From: Doris montereyensis
Taxonomy: Eukaryota; Mollusca; Gastropoda; Nudibranchia; Dorididae
Length of the DNA stretch: 64,000 bases
NCBI GenBank assembly: GCA_037039925.1
Contig: JAXRKP010000358.1
Location: forward strand, 82,001 to 146,000
Reading direction: 5' to 3'
Shown: piece by piece, positions 55,541 through 64,000 of the stretch
Position numbering within the stretch: the first letter of the stretch is position 1
Layout of the letters: each line of letters begins with the position of its first letter
Made by a program: the position numbers and the translations under genes
Notes under the pieces: model-generated
Databases searched by the model: none
The model's input: only the letters and a program-made list of their open reading frames with translations
What the model was told of the DNA's origin: nothing

Positions 55541-58500
55541 CTCTATGGAAATAAATAGAATGAAAAGAAAATGGGAAGGTATGATGCAAATGTCAACACT
55601 AGTGCATATTATGGATGAAGTGTTGCGTGATGACTGAAATTTAATGCCCTGAAGCATTTCAATCAAACAAGCATGCTCGGAGACAATGGTGGTTATGACA
55701 ATGTGCTTTCCTTATTATAAAGCTGAGTCTCCCGACCTTTGACTGCAATAACCCAGACACCATTGTATCGCGTACGGGAGATATTAAATAAAATTATAAG
55801 AATGAAATGGTACTCCATACTGATGTTACGCAGGTTTTTTATTATAATGACCGGAAATAGAGAAATTAGATCTAGTAACAATATAAAGTTTCCTAGATCG
55901 CAGGCAATCAGGTCTTTTATAATCAATTAAAATACTGATTTGATCAAATTGTTCATTCGCAAAGAATCTAAAGCAGGCTATTTGAAACCTACATGAGAAA
56001 TATGATGGTTGTGGGTGCAGTGATTCCTTAATTTATAAAAAAAGTACTAAAAAAGTTAAAGAAAATGAGCTAAAGTCAGCTTTATATATTACATTATAGA
56101 TTCAAGCTGTTACCCCATTTTTATTAGAAACCTCATTGACAGTTGCCTGAATATGATCCTATCTCACAAAAACGCCTTATATATTACACCGTCAAAACCT
56201 TCAAATATATCAACATTCACAGTATTGAATACAAGGCTTTTTGTCATGCAATCCATCTATACATGTACTTATTTTGTAAAAGTTTTGTATTGATAAGCTG
56301 TATAGTGAATATAACAGTTGTAATATATTAAAGAGGCGCTGGTAGCTAGGTCGGTATAGCATCAATTACCACCCAAGAGGCCCAAATTCGAATCCCAGTC
56401 CGGGCAAGTTTTTCTGGCCCTTCTGTCAACCCAGCAGCAAAATGGGTAGCTGTCTATTCAGACTTGGTGAAAGTAAAGGTGGCATGGAAAGCAATGGAAA
56501 ATTACAACATCGGTATAGCGTCAACTACCACACAAGAGGCCCAAATTCGAATCCCAGTCCAGGCAAGTTTTCTGGCCCTTCTGTCAACCCAGCAGCACAA
56601 TGGGTAGCTGTCTATTCAGACTTGGTGAAAGTAAACATGGCATGGAAAGCAATGGAAAATGACCACATTATGCCGTATGTTTTGAAAAATCAGAACTCTA
56701 ATCCTGCTTACCCTATGCTCAACTTGAGTAGGGGACGTATTTTTTTAGTTTATATATAATGTATTCAAGCTTTCTCTCATAAACTTGATTTAATTACTTA
56801 CCTGTGGACCTGGAGCTGCCACCTGAGGGGGGCTGGAAAAGGAATGCCCATTACGTAGTGTGTTCGATTAGCATAAACACTGTCTCCAAGGATAGGACTT
56901 AGGAAGTGACTGAAAAAGAGCTCACAGGCATCCCATTTGTCTGGCAATGAAAAGAACAGACTTGAAATGACCATAATAATAATGTCACTGAACATTGCCC
57001 CACAGGTGTTCAGTAGATCTCTAGGAATAAACCTAAAAACGAGCATTTTGTAATTAACTATTTCTTCATCTCAAACAGTACGAGCCATCAATTATTTAAT
57101 TACAAACACCATGTGCAGTGACTGAAATATGGCTGAATTAAGAAAACAACAAGATGAAAGAAAAAGACGTGTAAGAGCAAAAGAAGAAAAATGGGATAAT
57201 AATAACAATAATGATAAGTACATTTCTATAGCGCTTATACATGTACAAGAGAGCTGTAAGCACTTTAACAAATCAAAAGGTAAAATTCTAGAACACAATC
57301 GTGACCAATATTAAACATACATACATGTACAGTATCAAACATACATAAGGTAAAAATGCAATGATTTGAAAATTCTACATGGCCCAAGGGTTGGTTACAA
57401 TTAATAAAAATTGGGGGGGGGGGGGGGGGTTAGGGAAAGCAGGGTTGTGTTTGAACGTCAATGCAAGATAGACACGAACGAATTAAAACTATAATTATAC
57501 ACATTAATAGTAGGTAAAAGATCTGTTAATTACCAGTTAAAAATATTTAACATATAAAGTATTTTCAAATAATAAGATGGGTTTTTTAAATTCTTTTTGA
57601 AGACTTTGACATTTCTGGCATGTCTCAGATCATTGTTCAGGTTGTTCCAGATGTATGGGCCAAAATAAGTCAAAGATCTTCTACCAAAACTGTTAAGTTT
57701 AAAAGTAGAAGAAACAGTGAGAAGACCGCTTGCTGATCTTAAATTAAGGGATGGTTTATAGGGAATAATCGATCCATTGAGGTAAGAAGGGCCAGCGTCA
57801 TAAAAACAACAAAAGCAATCACAGCAGCTTTGTTTTCAATTCTGAGCTTCACAGGTAACCAGTGCAATTCTTGCAGAATGGGTATTGTATGATTGGCTTT
57901 TTTTTTGTATCTAACACTCTAGCAGCAGGATTTTGAATTCTTTGAAGTTTGCTTATTTTTAGTTCTGGGAGGCCAAAAAAAAAGAGAATTGCAATAGTCA
58001 AACCTCGAAAGTACAAAAGCCAAAGTGATCTTTTGAGCAGCAGGATCTTAATCCTTTTAAGACTAACGTGACGGCTGATCTTAATATCGATCAATAATCT
58101 CGTTCCGCTGTGTACAAGACTTTCGCACATGGCACTGATAGTTTTCTCGCCCCGCTGACGAGGCTGCAGCGCTTGACCACGACATACCTGTGATTATTGG
58201 GATTGGTTTTTTTATCTCCGTTTAGTTAGGTGACGTAGCGGGCAATTCATTTTGCTATCGTTGTCATCGTGTTTAGATTGCATTGTTTACTAATGATAAC
58301 ATCTATTACAGCCTACTTTTATTGAACATGACATGGAATAATACTGCAGTTGGCCCACAACTAATGAAGAGGAATATGAAAGATCTAATACTAATAGATA
58401 GAAAACGGGTCAGGACTGAGAAATCTTCAGTGTGCCCAACCTGCAACAAGGAGACATAGAAACAAATAAACACTAAACAATGCTGAACGAAACTATTAGG

Positions 58501-61500
58501 GCTTTGCAGAGGATCCATAGCCTGTATTTGAGATAGAGTTTCTGTGTGGTTTTGTATCTCTTTATTAAAAACATATCGAGCGGGTTAGACTCGGAAATAA
58601 ACTATCACTTTCACCCCTTTAGAAGAATAGATTTTCTCAGTTTGGCGTGGCGTGGGTTGATCAGTATAATTGGTCAAAATAGAGGCATTTCCAAAGCGTC
58701 TTCAGGTGCACTGCAGCGCAGTTATACGAGACCCGCCACTAACTTTGTTTCGCTGGAATAAATTGAATGAAATAGTTGAGATTCAAAAATAGGAATCAAA
58801 CTGCCACTGCATCTCTGCCGATCTTTTCAAATTGAAAAACAGACTCTGACCATGCAAACTAGTTCTTTTTCCAAAAATATAGATAATTTACCTTAAATAA
58901 ACCCTTTTACGGTAAATAACGAAAAATTAGCTGATTATTGGCCTTTCTGGCGGCATGCGACAGTAGTTTTGCGGGAACTCGGAAGGGTAACTGTGGACTT
59001 GTATCTCAATTTCTCTTAGTCTCTGCCGTTGACTTAGTGTTTCTTTAAACAAAAATTACAATTAACCCTCATATACGTACTTGTCAAGGAAACACAGACT
59101 CACAGCCCAAAAAACTTACTGAATACGATTTCTACATACTGGCTGGCAGCTGTGCCACTAATTCTATGTTTGCAATTGTCATTTCCCATCCAGAATGATC
59201 CCCTTTTCCTGCCACACACTCCCCTTCAATTCATCATAATCCACAGCTGATACTATGTGGAATTCTGAACATTCACATTAAGCAGACTGAGACAAACTAC
59301 AAAATTTTGTATGGATTAATATTACCTACATTTATTCACTTTTACTTGTACCAAGGCAGACTGTGTTCTACTGCTCTTTGCAAGGACTTCCACATTGTAT
59401 TTGACTTTGATCAGCGTACCTTGATCTCTGAGTGATTTCTGACTTTTTTCGACATCGTCTTTTCTGAGATTACACTCTATGAAAAGACATGAAATGTAAG
59501 AAAATGCATGTGAATAAATTCATCATTGTCACTTTTTCAATTATTTAGAACCACTAGAGAAAGCTTTGCCTATTGTGTATGTTCTTAAAGCAGCATTAAC
59601 AGGGGCATATGTTTACATCAACGATAATGAAATAAATATCAGGATGACAACATTGTTTATTCTTTTTTTAATTTTAATTGACACATGCATAAATGTAATC
59701 TTCATTTATTTTCTTACAACACCTGTTTAATTTTTTTACCATCTTAAAATAAGTTGTCACATTCATGTATCCATTTCAGAGTCCAAAAATCAAAAAAGGA
59801 AAAAAAGGAAAAAAGGAAACAAAGTTTAAAAGAAAGCCAAGTGTTTTTTTATATTGCCTTATTGGTTATAAGATTTAGTGGACACTATGGACCCATTCAG
59901 ATGATCTCGACTTTGCAGACGACCTGGCATTACTATCACACAACCACCAACAAATGCAGAGTAAAATGACAAGTCTTTTAGAATTATCCAATTCTATTGA
60001 CATCAGAATACATTTTAAAAAATCAAAGATACCTAGTGAAAACAGCAAACTATGAACCAATCACTGTGGACAGTAAGCCAAGCCTCTAGAAGTAGTGGAC
60101 AACTTTGCCTATCTTGGCAGTGTAGTAGATAATGTAAGGGGAACACCAGCACATATCAAGACAAGAATAGGAAAATCAAGAACAGCATTCAGGAACTTAA
60201 ACATGATCTGGAAAGACAGCACCATCACAACTTAAACAAAGATTAGACTTTTTAACTCCAATGTCAAATCGATACTGTATGGGTGTGAGACCTGGAGCCC
60301 CTAAGACCTGGAGCAGAAAACTTCAGAGCTTTGTCAACATTTACTTTAGGAAAATACTATGGATTCAGTGGTCAGATAAAATTCAAAATGAAACACTCTG
60401 GGAAAAAAACAATGCAGAAGCCAATGGCAGAAGAAATAGGACAGCAGAGATGGAGATGGACAGGACAAACCCTCTGAAAACCTCAGAGAATTACTACAAG
60501 ATATGCCTTTCAGTGAAACCCACAGGGCAGAGAATTAGGGAAGGCCACAATTAACTTGGAGAAGGTTAGTGGAGGATGATTTGAAGAGAGGAAGTCTTTT
60601 GTGGAAAAATTATCAAGAATTTCCCAAGATAGGAATAAATGGAAGTCTGTTATTCGTGGCCTGTACCCTGGTACAAGGTGAAAAGGCAATGATGATTGGT
60701 TATTAAAATATATCTGACTATAGCTTGTATGGCTTTTATTGTCCAAAGTTAAATCCATGGAAAAGGATATCAACATATAGCGCATAGTATTATTCTACTG
60801 TGGTGGTCAATGGTAAATTAGGACAAGCAAGACACCCAACTTCAATTCTATTTTTTCAGAAAACTTGCCACGTTGATTATTTCTCTACCTTACCTAACTG
60901 TGCTCATCAAAATTAATCAGTAACTTTTATTGCTGCATCAATGTGTTTGATATAAATCTCTGTTGTTTTCAATCTAACTCCTATAACTTTTTCTTACTAC
61001 TATTGCCAATAGTTAACATTTTAACGTCAATCAAGCTGAAGCAGTAAAGTTTATTGAACACTCCCTCCTTTCAGGCTCATTTTTTCACTCCTCTTAAAGA
61101 TACAAATTAAAAATTAGGGAACAAACAGACAGGTATACAGATAAATAGACAGAAAAATAGACAGACAGGTAGCTAGAGGTATGTAGATATATAGATAAAT
61201 AGACAGACAGGTAGCTAGAGAAGTATGTAGATAGAGATAAATAGACAGACAGGTAGCTAGAGAGGTATGTAGATATATAGATAAATAGACAGACAGGTAG
61301 CTAGAAGGTATATAGATATATAGATAAATAGACAGACAGGTAGCTAGAGAGGTATGTAGATATATAGATAAATAGACAGACAGGTAGCTAGAGAGGTATA
61401 CAGATATATAGATAAATAGACAGACAGGTAGCTAGAGAGGTATATAGATATATAGATAAATAGACAGACAGGTAACTAGAGAGGTATGTAGATATATAGA

Positions 61501-63811
61501 TAAATAGACAGACAGGTAGCTAGAGAGGTATGTAGATATATAGATAAATAGACAAATATGCAGTAGATGAGTCGGTGGATCGGCAGATAGATTAACGTTT
61601 ACTTCCTGTCAAGAAGACATAAGATTGAAAACAGTCTAACACAAAAACAAACAAAAAAGATAAAAAGAACCATGCGGAGGAAAAAAAATTTTGTTTAAAT
61701 AACCAAAACGAAAAAACTTAGAATAGCATTCTTTAAATATCACAGCAAAATTTAAAATCCAATCTTACCATTTCTCTGTCATGCAGAAAATCTCTCTGTA
61801 TCAAAAGCTCTATATCCTCATTTCTCTGACACAGTGGAGTTCCCACCGTTATTGCACTGAGATATTTAAGACATAAAATTAAAAGCATCAATAGGCAAAT
61901 AAATGGTTTCTAAACACGAAAAACAAACAAGAAATAAATAATCAAACAAATACACAAACAAAAAAAAAAACATAAAACCCTTAACCCCTCACAGGCTTTG
62001 AAACTCTGATGTTGCTAAAAAAAGACAATGATTCAATTCATCTAAGGTAAGCAGAAGGAAGCATAAAAATACTTAATAAGCAAGGATATTTTTGGTAAGA
62101 TTTATTTTAAACTATATAAAGCTTCTGGGTATAAAAAAGGGTTTCACATAAATTGCTTGCAAAGTATTCATAAACCACCAACTGGCCATAAAAGTAATGT
62201 TGATGACTATAATGTCTACAGTTAGGCAGCCACAGTGATGAGAAAAACTACCCATAAATCTTTTTTAGACTGACATTACAAAATGTAACAAAGCCCCTGT
62301 CTTTCTATACCAATCTCTCAGACGATTCTCTATGTCAGACAAAGATTAATGTGAAAATAAGATCTTGAATATTATCAACAGAATGTCAATATTTTAAGCA
62401 TATATGAATACTCACAGGAAAGTCATAAAACATATCTTCTGGGCATTTGCATACTTGAGGAAACCTTGATAGGTCCTTTGCTGCTGTCTCATTCTTAGTG
62501 AGCACTAAAACACCACTGTGATACCTGTTGAAATTGATTCAACGAAGACTGCATTGCTAAAAGAATACATCTTCAATCCTTTTGGTGGTCACTATTAAAA
62601 CTAGGAAAGCACTCAGAGAATGAGACCTCCACCAAGGTCTCTCATTACCCCCATATGGCATCGTCAGAAATGTACATTTATAAACTACATGCGCAAATAC
62701 TAAAAATGGCCCTATCTCATAGAGATAAAGAATCCTTTAAAAATTCCTAGATCCATATAGTGATCTTGAACACCCCCACAATGTAATTAACTTTCCTGAA
62801 AATTTTATCAAAATCCATTAGTATTATCTTCTGGAAGACCACCAAAGGTAGATTAAGCCACAGGACCCACAGCTGACCCCTGAAGCCAGCTGAGGATGTA
62901 AGCGACTTTGTCGCCGTTCCAAGGAGTTCTCTCGGAACAAATACGACCCTTGTCCCATTAGAAAGAAAGGAGACAGAGGTAATATAAATAATCAATAAAC
63001 GGTGGACCTCTTGTACAAGATATTGAATTATCATATATTCGGATCATTGCACTGCACATTCTTTCTTTTCGGTCATCACGGCTCACACCATTTAGCACTT
63101 CCTTGTCAAATTCCATTTGGAGCCTCTCATAGTAGCTCCAAACAAAGCAAATCATCAACTCAAGAGTTATTTTGTCCTAAATATAGAAAAACTAACTTTG
63201 AGAAAACGGCTTTAAATATCTCAACCAGAGAGAAAATTTGAAATCAGGAAGGACAAAATGTAAGTGAAATTTGTGACATATTTAGACCAAGATTTGGTTA
63301 CAATTGTGATTATAACTAAAAATCTGTTGTTGTATAAAATTAAGTTATATAACAAAAGTGCTCATTAAACAATAATGAATAAGGTTTGTCTCATTTTCAC
63401 CACAGTACAGCATAAAAAGAAATTCTTTCTTTTTTTTTTTTCTTTAATTGTGTGACTTACGTGTTTAGACAGCTTCACCCACAATGTAATAATAAGCCTT
63501 AACGCCATATCATAAGGTATAAAGAGAGGCATGAGGCATTGTTTACAACAAGAAGAAGATCTTGGTATCTTGTAAACAAACCAAAATGAAGTATTAAGAA
63601 AAGAAAAATGCTTTGCTCTGTTTTTTTGCCTCCTCATTCTTATTAAATCTTATATTTCTATCAAATTAAGCAGTATAAAGATAAACAGGAATATGCAAGT
63701 GGATGTTGTACCGTTTCAGGGAAATTCCAATGTCTAAACCAGGATTTTTTGAAGTTCTTCTGCTATATGCGGTAAATTCTTTCTCAAGCTGACTTCATTT
63801 TGCTTTTTGAC
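55315..63811 (-). CDS. RPUSD3-like: RPUSD3-like mitochondrial pseudouridine synthase, 3' exons (gene span)
   Basis: Minus-strand spliced gene of the RluA/RsuA-type pseudouridine synthase family. The closest match I can recall is vertebrate RPUSD3, a mitochondrial RNA-modifying factor. Segments in order: a helix with [10 protein letters not shown] (cf. VLPELSQSLG); SGVLVLTKN (cf. ESSGLVLLS); AITVGTP (cf. YCAVTDGIP); KYNVEVLA and [19 protein letters not shown] (cf. LCPVLGDHMY); and a final [13 protein letters not shown] (cf. LPLHLHLHRLLLP). Introns have GT-AG ends. The 5' exons and any mitochondrial targeting peptide lie beyond 64000. One exon has a one-base slip, one exon junction does not join in phase, and a short exon near SG may be missing. 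Assignment rests on remembered motif similarity. Confidence 0.8.
55717..56086. repeat. ~370-bp dispersed repeat, copy 2
   Basis: Same order as copy 1: AAGCTGAGTCTC, TTTGACTGCAATAACCCAGA, GAAATTAGATCTAGTAACAA, AAAATACTGATTTGAT, CTAAAGCAGGCTATTTGAAA, ending TCAGCTTTATATA. Lies in the last RPUSD3-like intron. Confidence 0.78.
56334..56740 (+). mobile_element. tRNA-derived SINE with internal 159-bp duplication
   Basis: GGTAGCTAGGTCGGTATAGC (A box) and CCAAATTCGAATCCCAGTCC (B box), then a GACTTGGTGAAAGTAAA body. Most of the unit, from CGGTATAGC onward, is repeated directly about 159 bp later. The 3' end after the second unit reads CCACATTATGCCGTATG. Confidence 0.85.
56802..56940 (-). CDS. RPUSD3-like: RPUSD3-like exon (SPILGDSVY)
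   Basis: A 139-nt exon, acceptor TTGCCAG, donor GTAAGT. Encodes [20 protein letters not shown] then [16 protein letters not shown]. The (C/S)P(I/V)LGD..Y element is a family hallmark. Phase 1 to 2. Confidence 0.88.
57194..58140 (-). mobile_element. CR1/L2-like LINE 3' end
   Basis: Minus-strand frames read [20 protein letters not shown], then [18 protein letters not shown] in another frame, then WNNLNND and FKKNLKTHLI. These are the LQ.IQNAAARL...LHWLPV..RI...FK..LKT signature of CR1/L2 C-termini. The 3' end has the usual structured tail (GCGCTATAG, TTATTATTAT-like). 5'-truncated and frame-broken. Confidence 0.82.
57412..57430. repeat. G homopolymer
   Basis: Run of about 18 G inside the LINE fragment. 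Confidence 0.9.
58141..59119. other. RPUSD3-like intron, nothing recognised
   Basis: No repeat family or exon recognised. Confidence 0.45.
59120..59157 (-). CDS. RPUSD3-like: RPUSD3-like short exon
   Basis: A 38-nt exon between AATTAG and GTAAGT. In the frame that joins the next exon it encodes [12 protein letters not shown], matching FSSQLQVHMV of RPUSD3. Its start phase does not match the preceding exon's end, so one boundary or one base is wrong. Confidence 0.6.
59346..59474 (-). CDS. RPUSD3-like: RPUSD3-like exon (KYNVEVLA...SALVQ)
   Basis: A 43-codon exon encoding [20 protein letters not shown] then ALVQ, matching SHFRVVATGSGCALVQLQP of RPUSD3. The acceptor is a TAGAG context in which the second AG gives the open frame. 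Donor GTAAAA. Confidence 0.78.
59890..60690 (+). mobile_element. LINE fragment (RT active site to C-terminus)
   Basis: Reads [20 protein letters not shown] (intact FADD), [40 protein letters not shown] and [13 protein letters not shown] in shifting frames. The layout is that of a non-LTR retrotransposon, in an RPUSD3-like intron and opposite to the gene. Confidence 0.82.
61127..61556. repeat. 44-bp minisatellite (GATA/GACA-rich)
   Basis: About nine copies of GATAAATAGACAGACAGGTA plus GCTAGAGAGGTATGTAGATA plus TATA. Intronic. Confidence 0.95.
61769..61856 (-). CDS. RPUSD3-like: RPUSD3-like exon (AITVGTP)
   Basis: Encodes [19 protein letters not shown] then [17 protein letters not shown] corresponds to the strand after the synthase catalytic motif (YCAVTDGIP in RPUSD3). 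Acceptor ATCTCAG, donor GTAAGA. Confidence 0.8.
61986..62014 (-). CDS. RPUSD3-like: RPUSD3-like candidate 29-nt microexon
   Basis: A short stretch between TTTTTTTAG and GTTAAG. Its length (29 nt) is exactly what is needed to join the phase-0 exon upstream to the phase-2 start of the next exon, adding HQSFKACEG before AITVG. Supported only by phase and splice sites. Confidence 0.4.
62416..62515 (-). CDS. RPUSD3-like: RPUSD3-like exon (SGVLVLTKN)
   Basis: A 100-nt exon, acceptor ATCACAG, donor GTGAGT. Encodes [20 protein letters not shown], the strand that carries the SG(L/V)LxL signature of RluA-type synthases. Phase 2 to 0. Confidence 0.82.
62516..63711. other. RPUSD3-like intron with repeat-like sequence
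   Basis: Includes a stretch (62600-62960) with GAGAATGAGACCTCCACCAA and CAAAATCCATTAGTATTATC that resembles dispersed repeats of marine invertebrates. Minus-strand frames at 62747-63158 have no recognisable domain. A very short exon may be hidden here. Confidence 0.4.
63712..63811 (-). CDS. RPUSD3-like: RPUSD3-like exon (one-base slip)
   Basis: Read on the minus strand, after TTGCAACAG the exon encodes [20 protein letters not shown]. In another frame it continues [11 protein letters not shown] before GTACAA. One A appears missing from the A6 run (T6 on +, 63745-63750); correction gives a phase-2 end that fits the next exon. Confidence 0.72.
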
Positions 63812-64000
63812 CTGTTGCAAAAAAGGAAACAGAAAAGAAAATGGTTATATAATTTTGATACAAATTTCATTTGTTAAATCACATTACTGGGAGATAAAAA
63901 AGCATAATTATGATGCATTGTACTTGTATATAAATGCCTATGGACACAGACACACAGCTGTATATAAATAGATACTAGTACAAAGATAGGAAGACACATA
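63812..64000. other. RPUSD3-like intron at the window edge
   Basis: Nothing recognised; the upstream exons must lie beyond the window. Confidence 0.5.

Noticed and set aside
62747..63158. Minus-strand coding frames in the RPUSD3-like intron
   Set aside because: No recognisable domain. The surrounding sequence looks like a dispersed repeat and the frames do not join the exons in phase.

Overview
This is AT-rich, intron-rich, repeat-laden DNA from a metazoan, most likely a marine invertebrate. A mollusc or another lophotrochozoan is my best guess from the tRNA-derived SINE and LINE types; the species cannot be named from this window. There are no bacterial-style operons, ribosome binding sites or CRISPR arrays.

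Two host genes are supported. (1) On the + strand, 2710-46933 holds the 3' two-thirds of a leucine-rich-repeat kinase of the LRRK2 type (Roco family). I resolve 36 exons whose splice phases join: last LRRs, Roc GTPase, COR, a kinase with the DYG variant of DFG, WD40 repeats, and a C-terminal helix-like tail. The N-terminal part lies upstream of the window. (2) On the - strand, 55315-63811 and beyond holds the 3' part of a pseudouridine-synthase-like gene resembling mitochondrial RPUSD3. The two genes converge tail to tail across about 8.4 kb.

Layout: 1-2709 holds two minisatellites and a possible decayed piggyBac N-terminus. 2710-20460 encodes LRR, Roc and COR, with SINEs, minisatellites and microsatellites in the introns. 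The intron at 20461-24420 carries a decayed LINE. 24421-32848 is the kinase, with two LINE tails, a roughly 600-bp (CT)n tract and two degenerate minisatellites. 33361-46933 is the WD40 part and stop codon, with an 850-bp (CT)n/(CCCT)n tract. 46934-55314 is intergenic and packed with DNA transposons: a pogo/Tigger-like MITE, a hAT element with both ends visible (48884-52093), a second MITE with CGGTTTA motifs (53251-54116), and a pair of ~370-bp repeats. 55315-64000 is the RPUSD3-like gene, with a SINE, CR1/L2-like and other LINE fragments and a 44-bp minisatellite in its introns.

Two things deserve attention. First, five LRRK exons and one RPUSD3 exon each need exactly one base added or removed to stay open, mostly at homopolymers, while splice sites and phases are otherwise intact. 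This looks like consensus indel error more than gene death. Second, a ~110-130-bp repeat family of unknown class occurs at least eight times, in both orientations, inside the LRRK introns. I found no new multi-gene system; the novelty here is in protein details and repeats.
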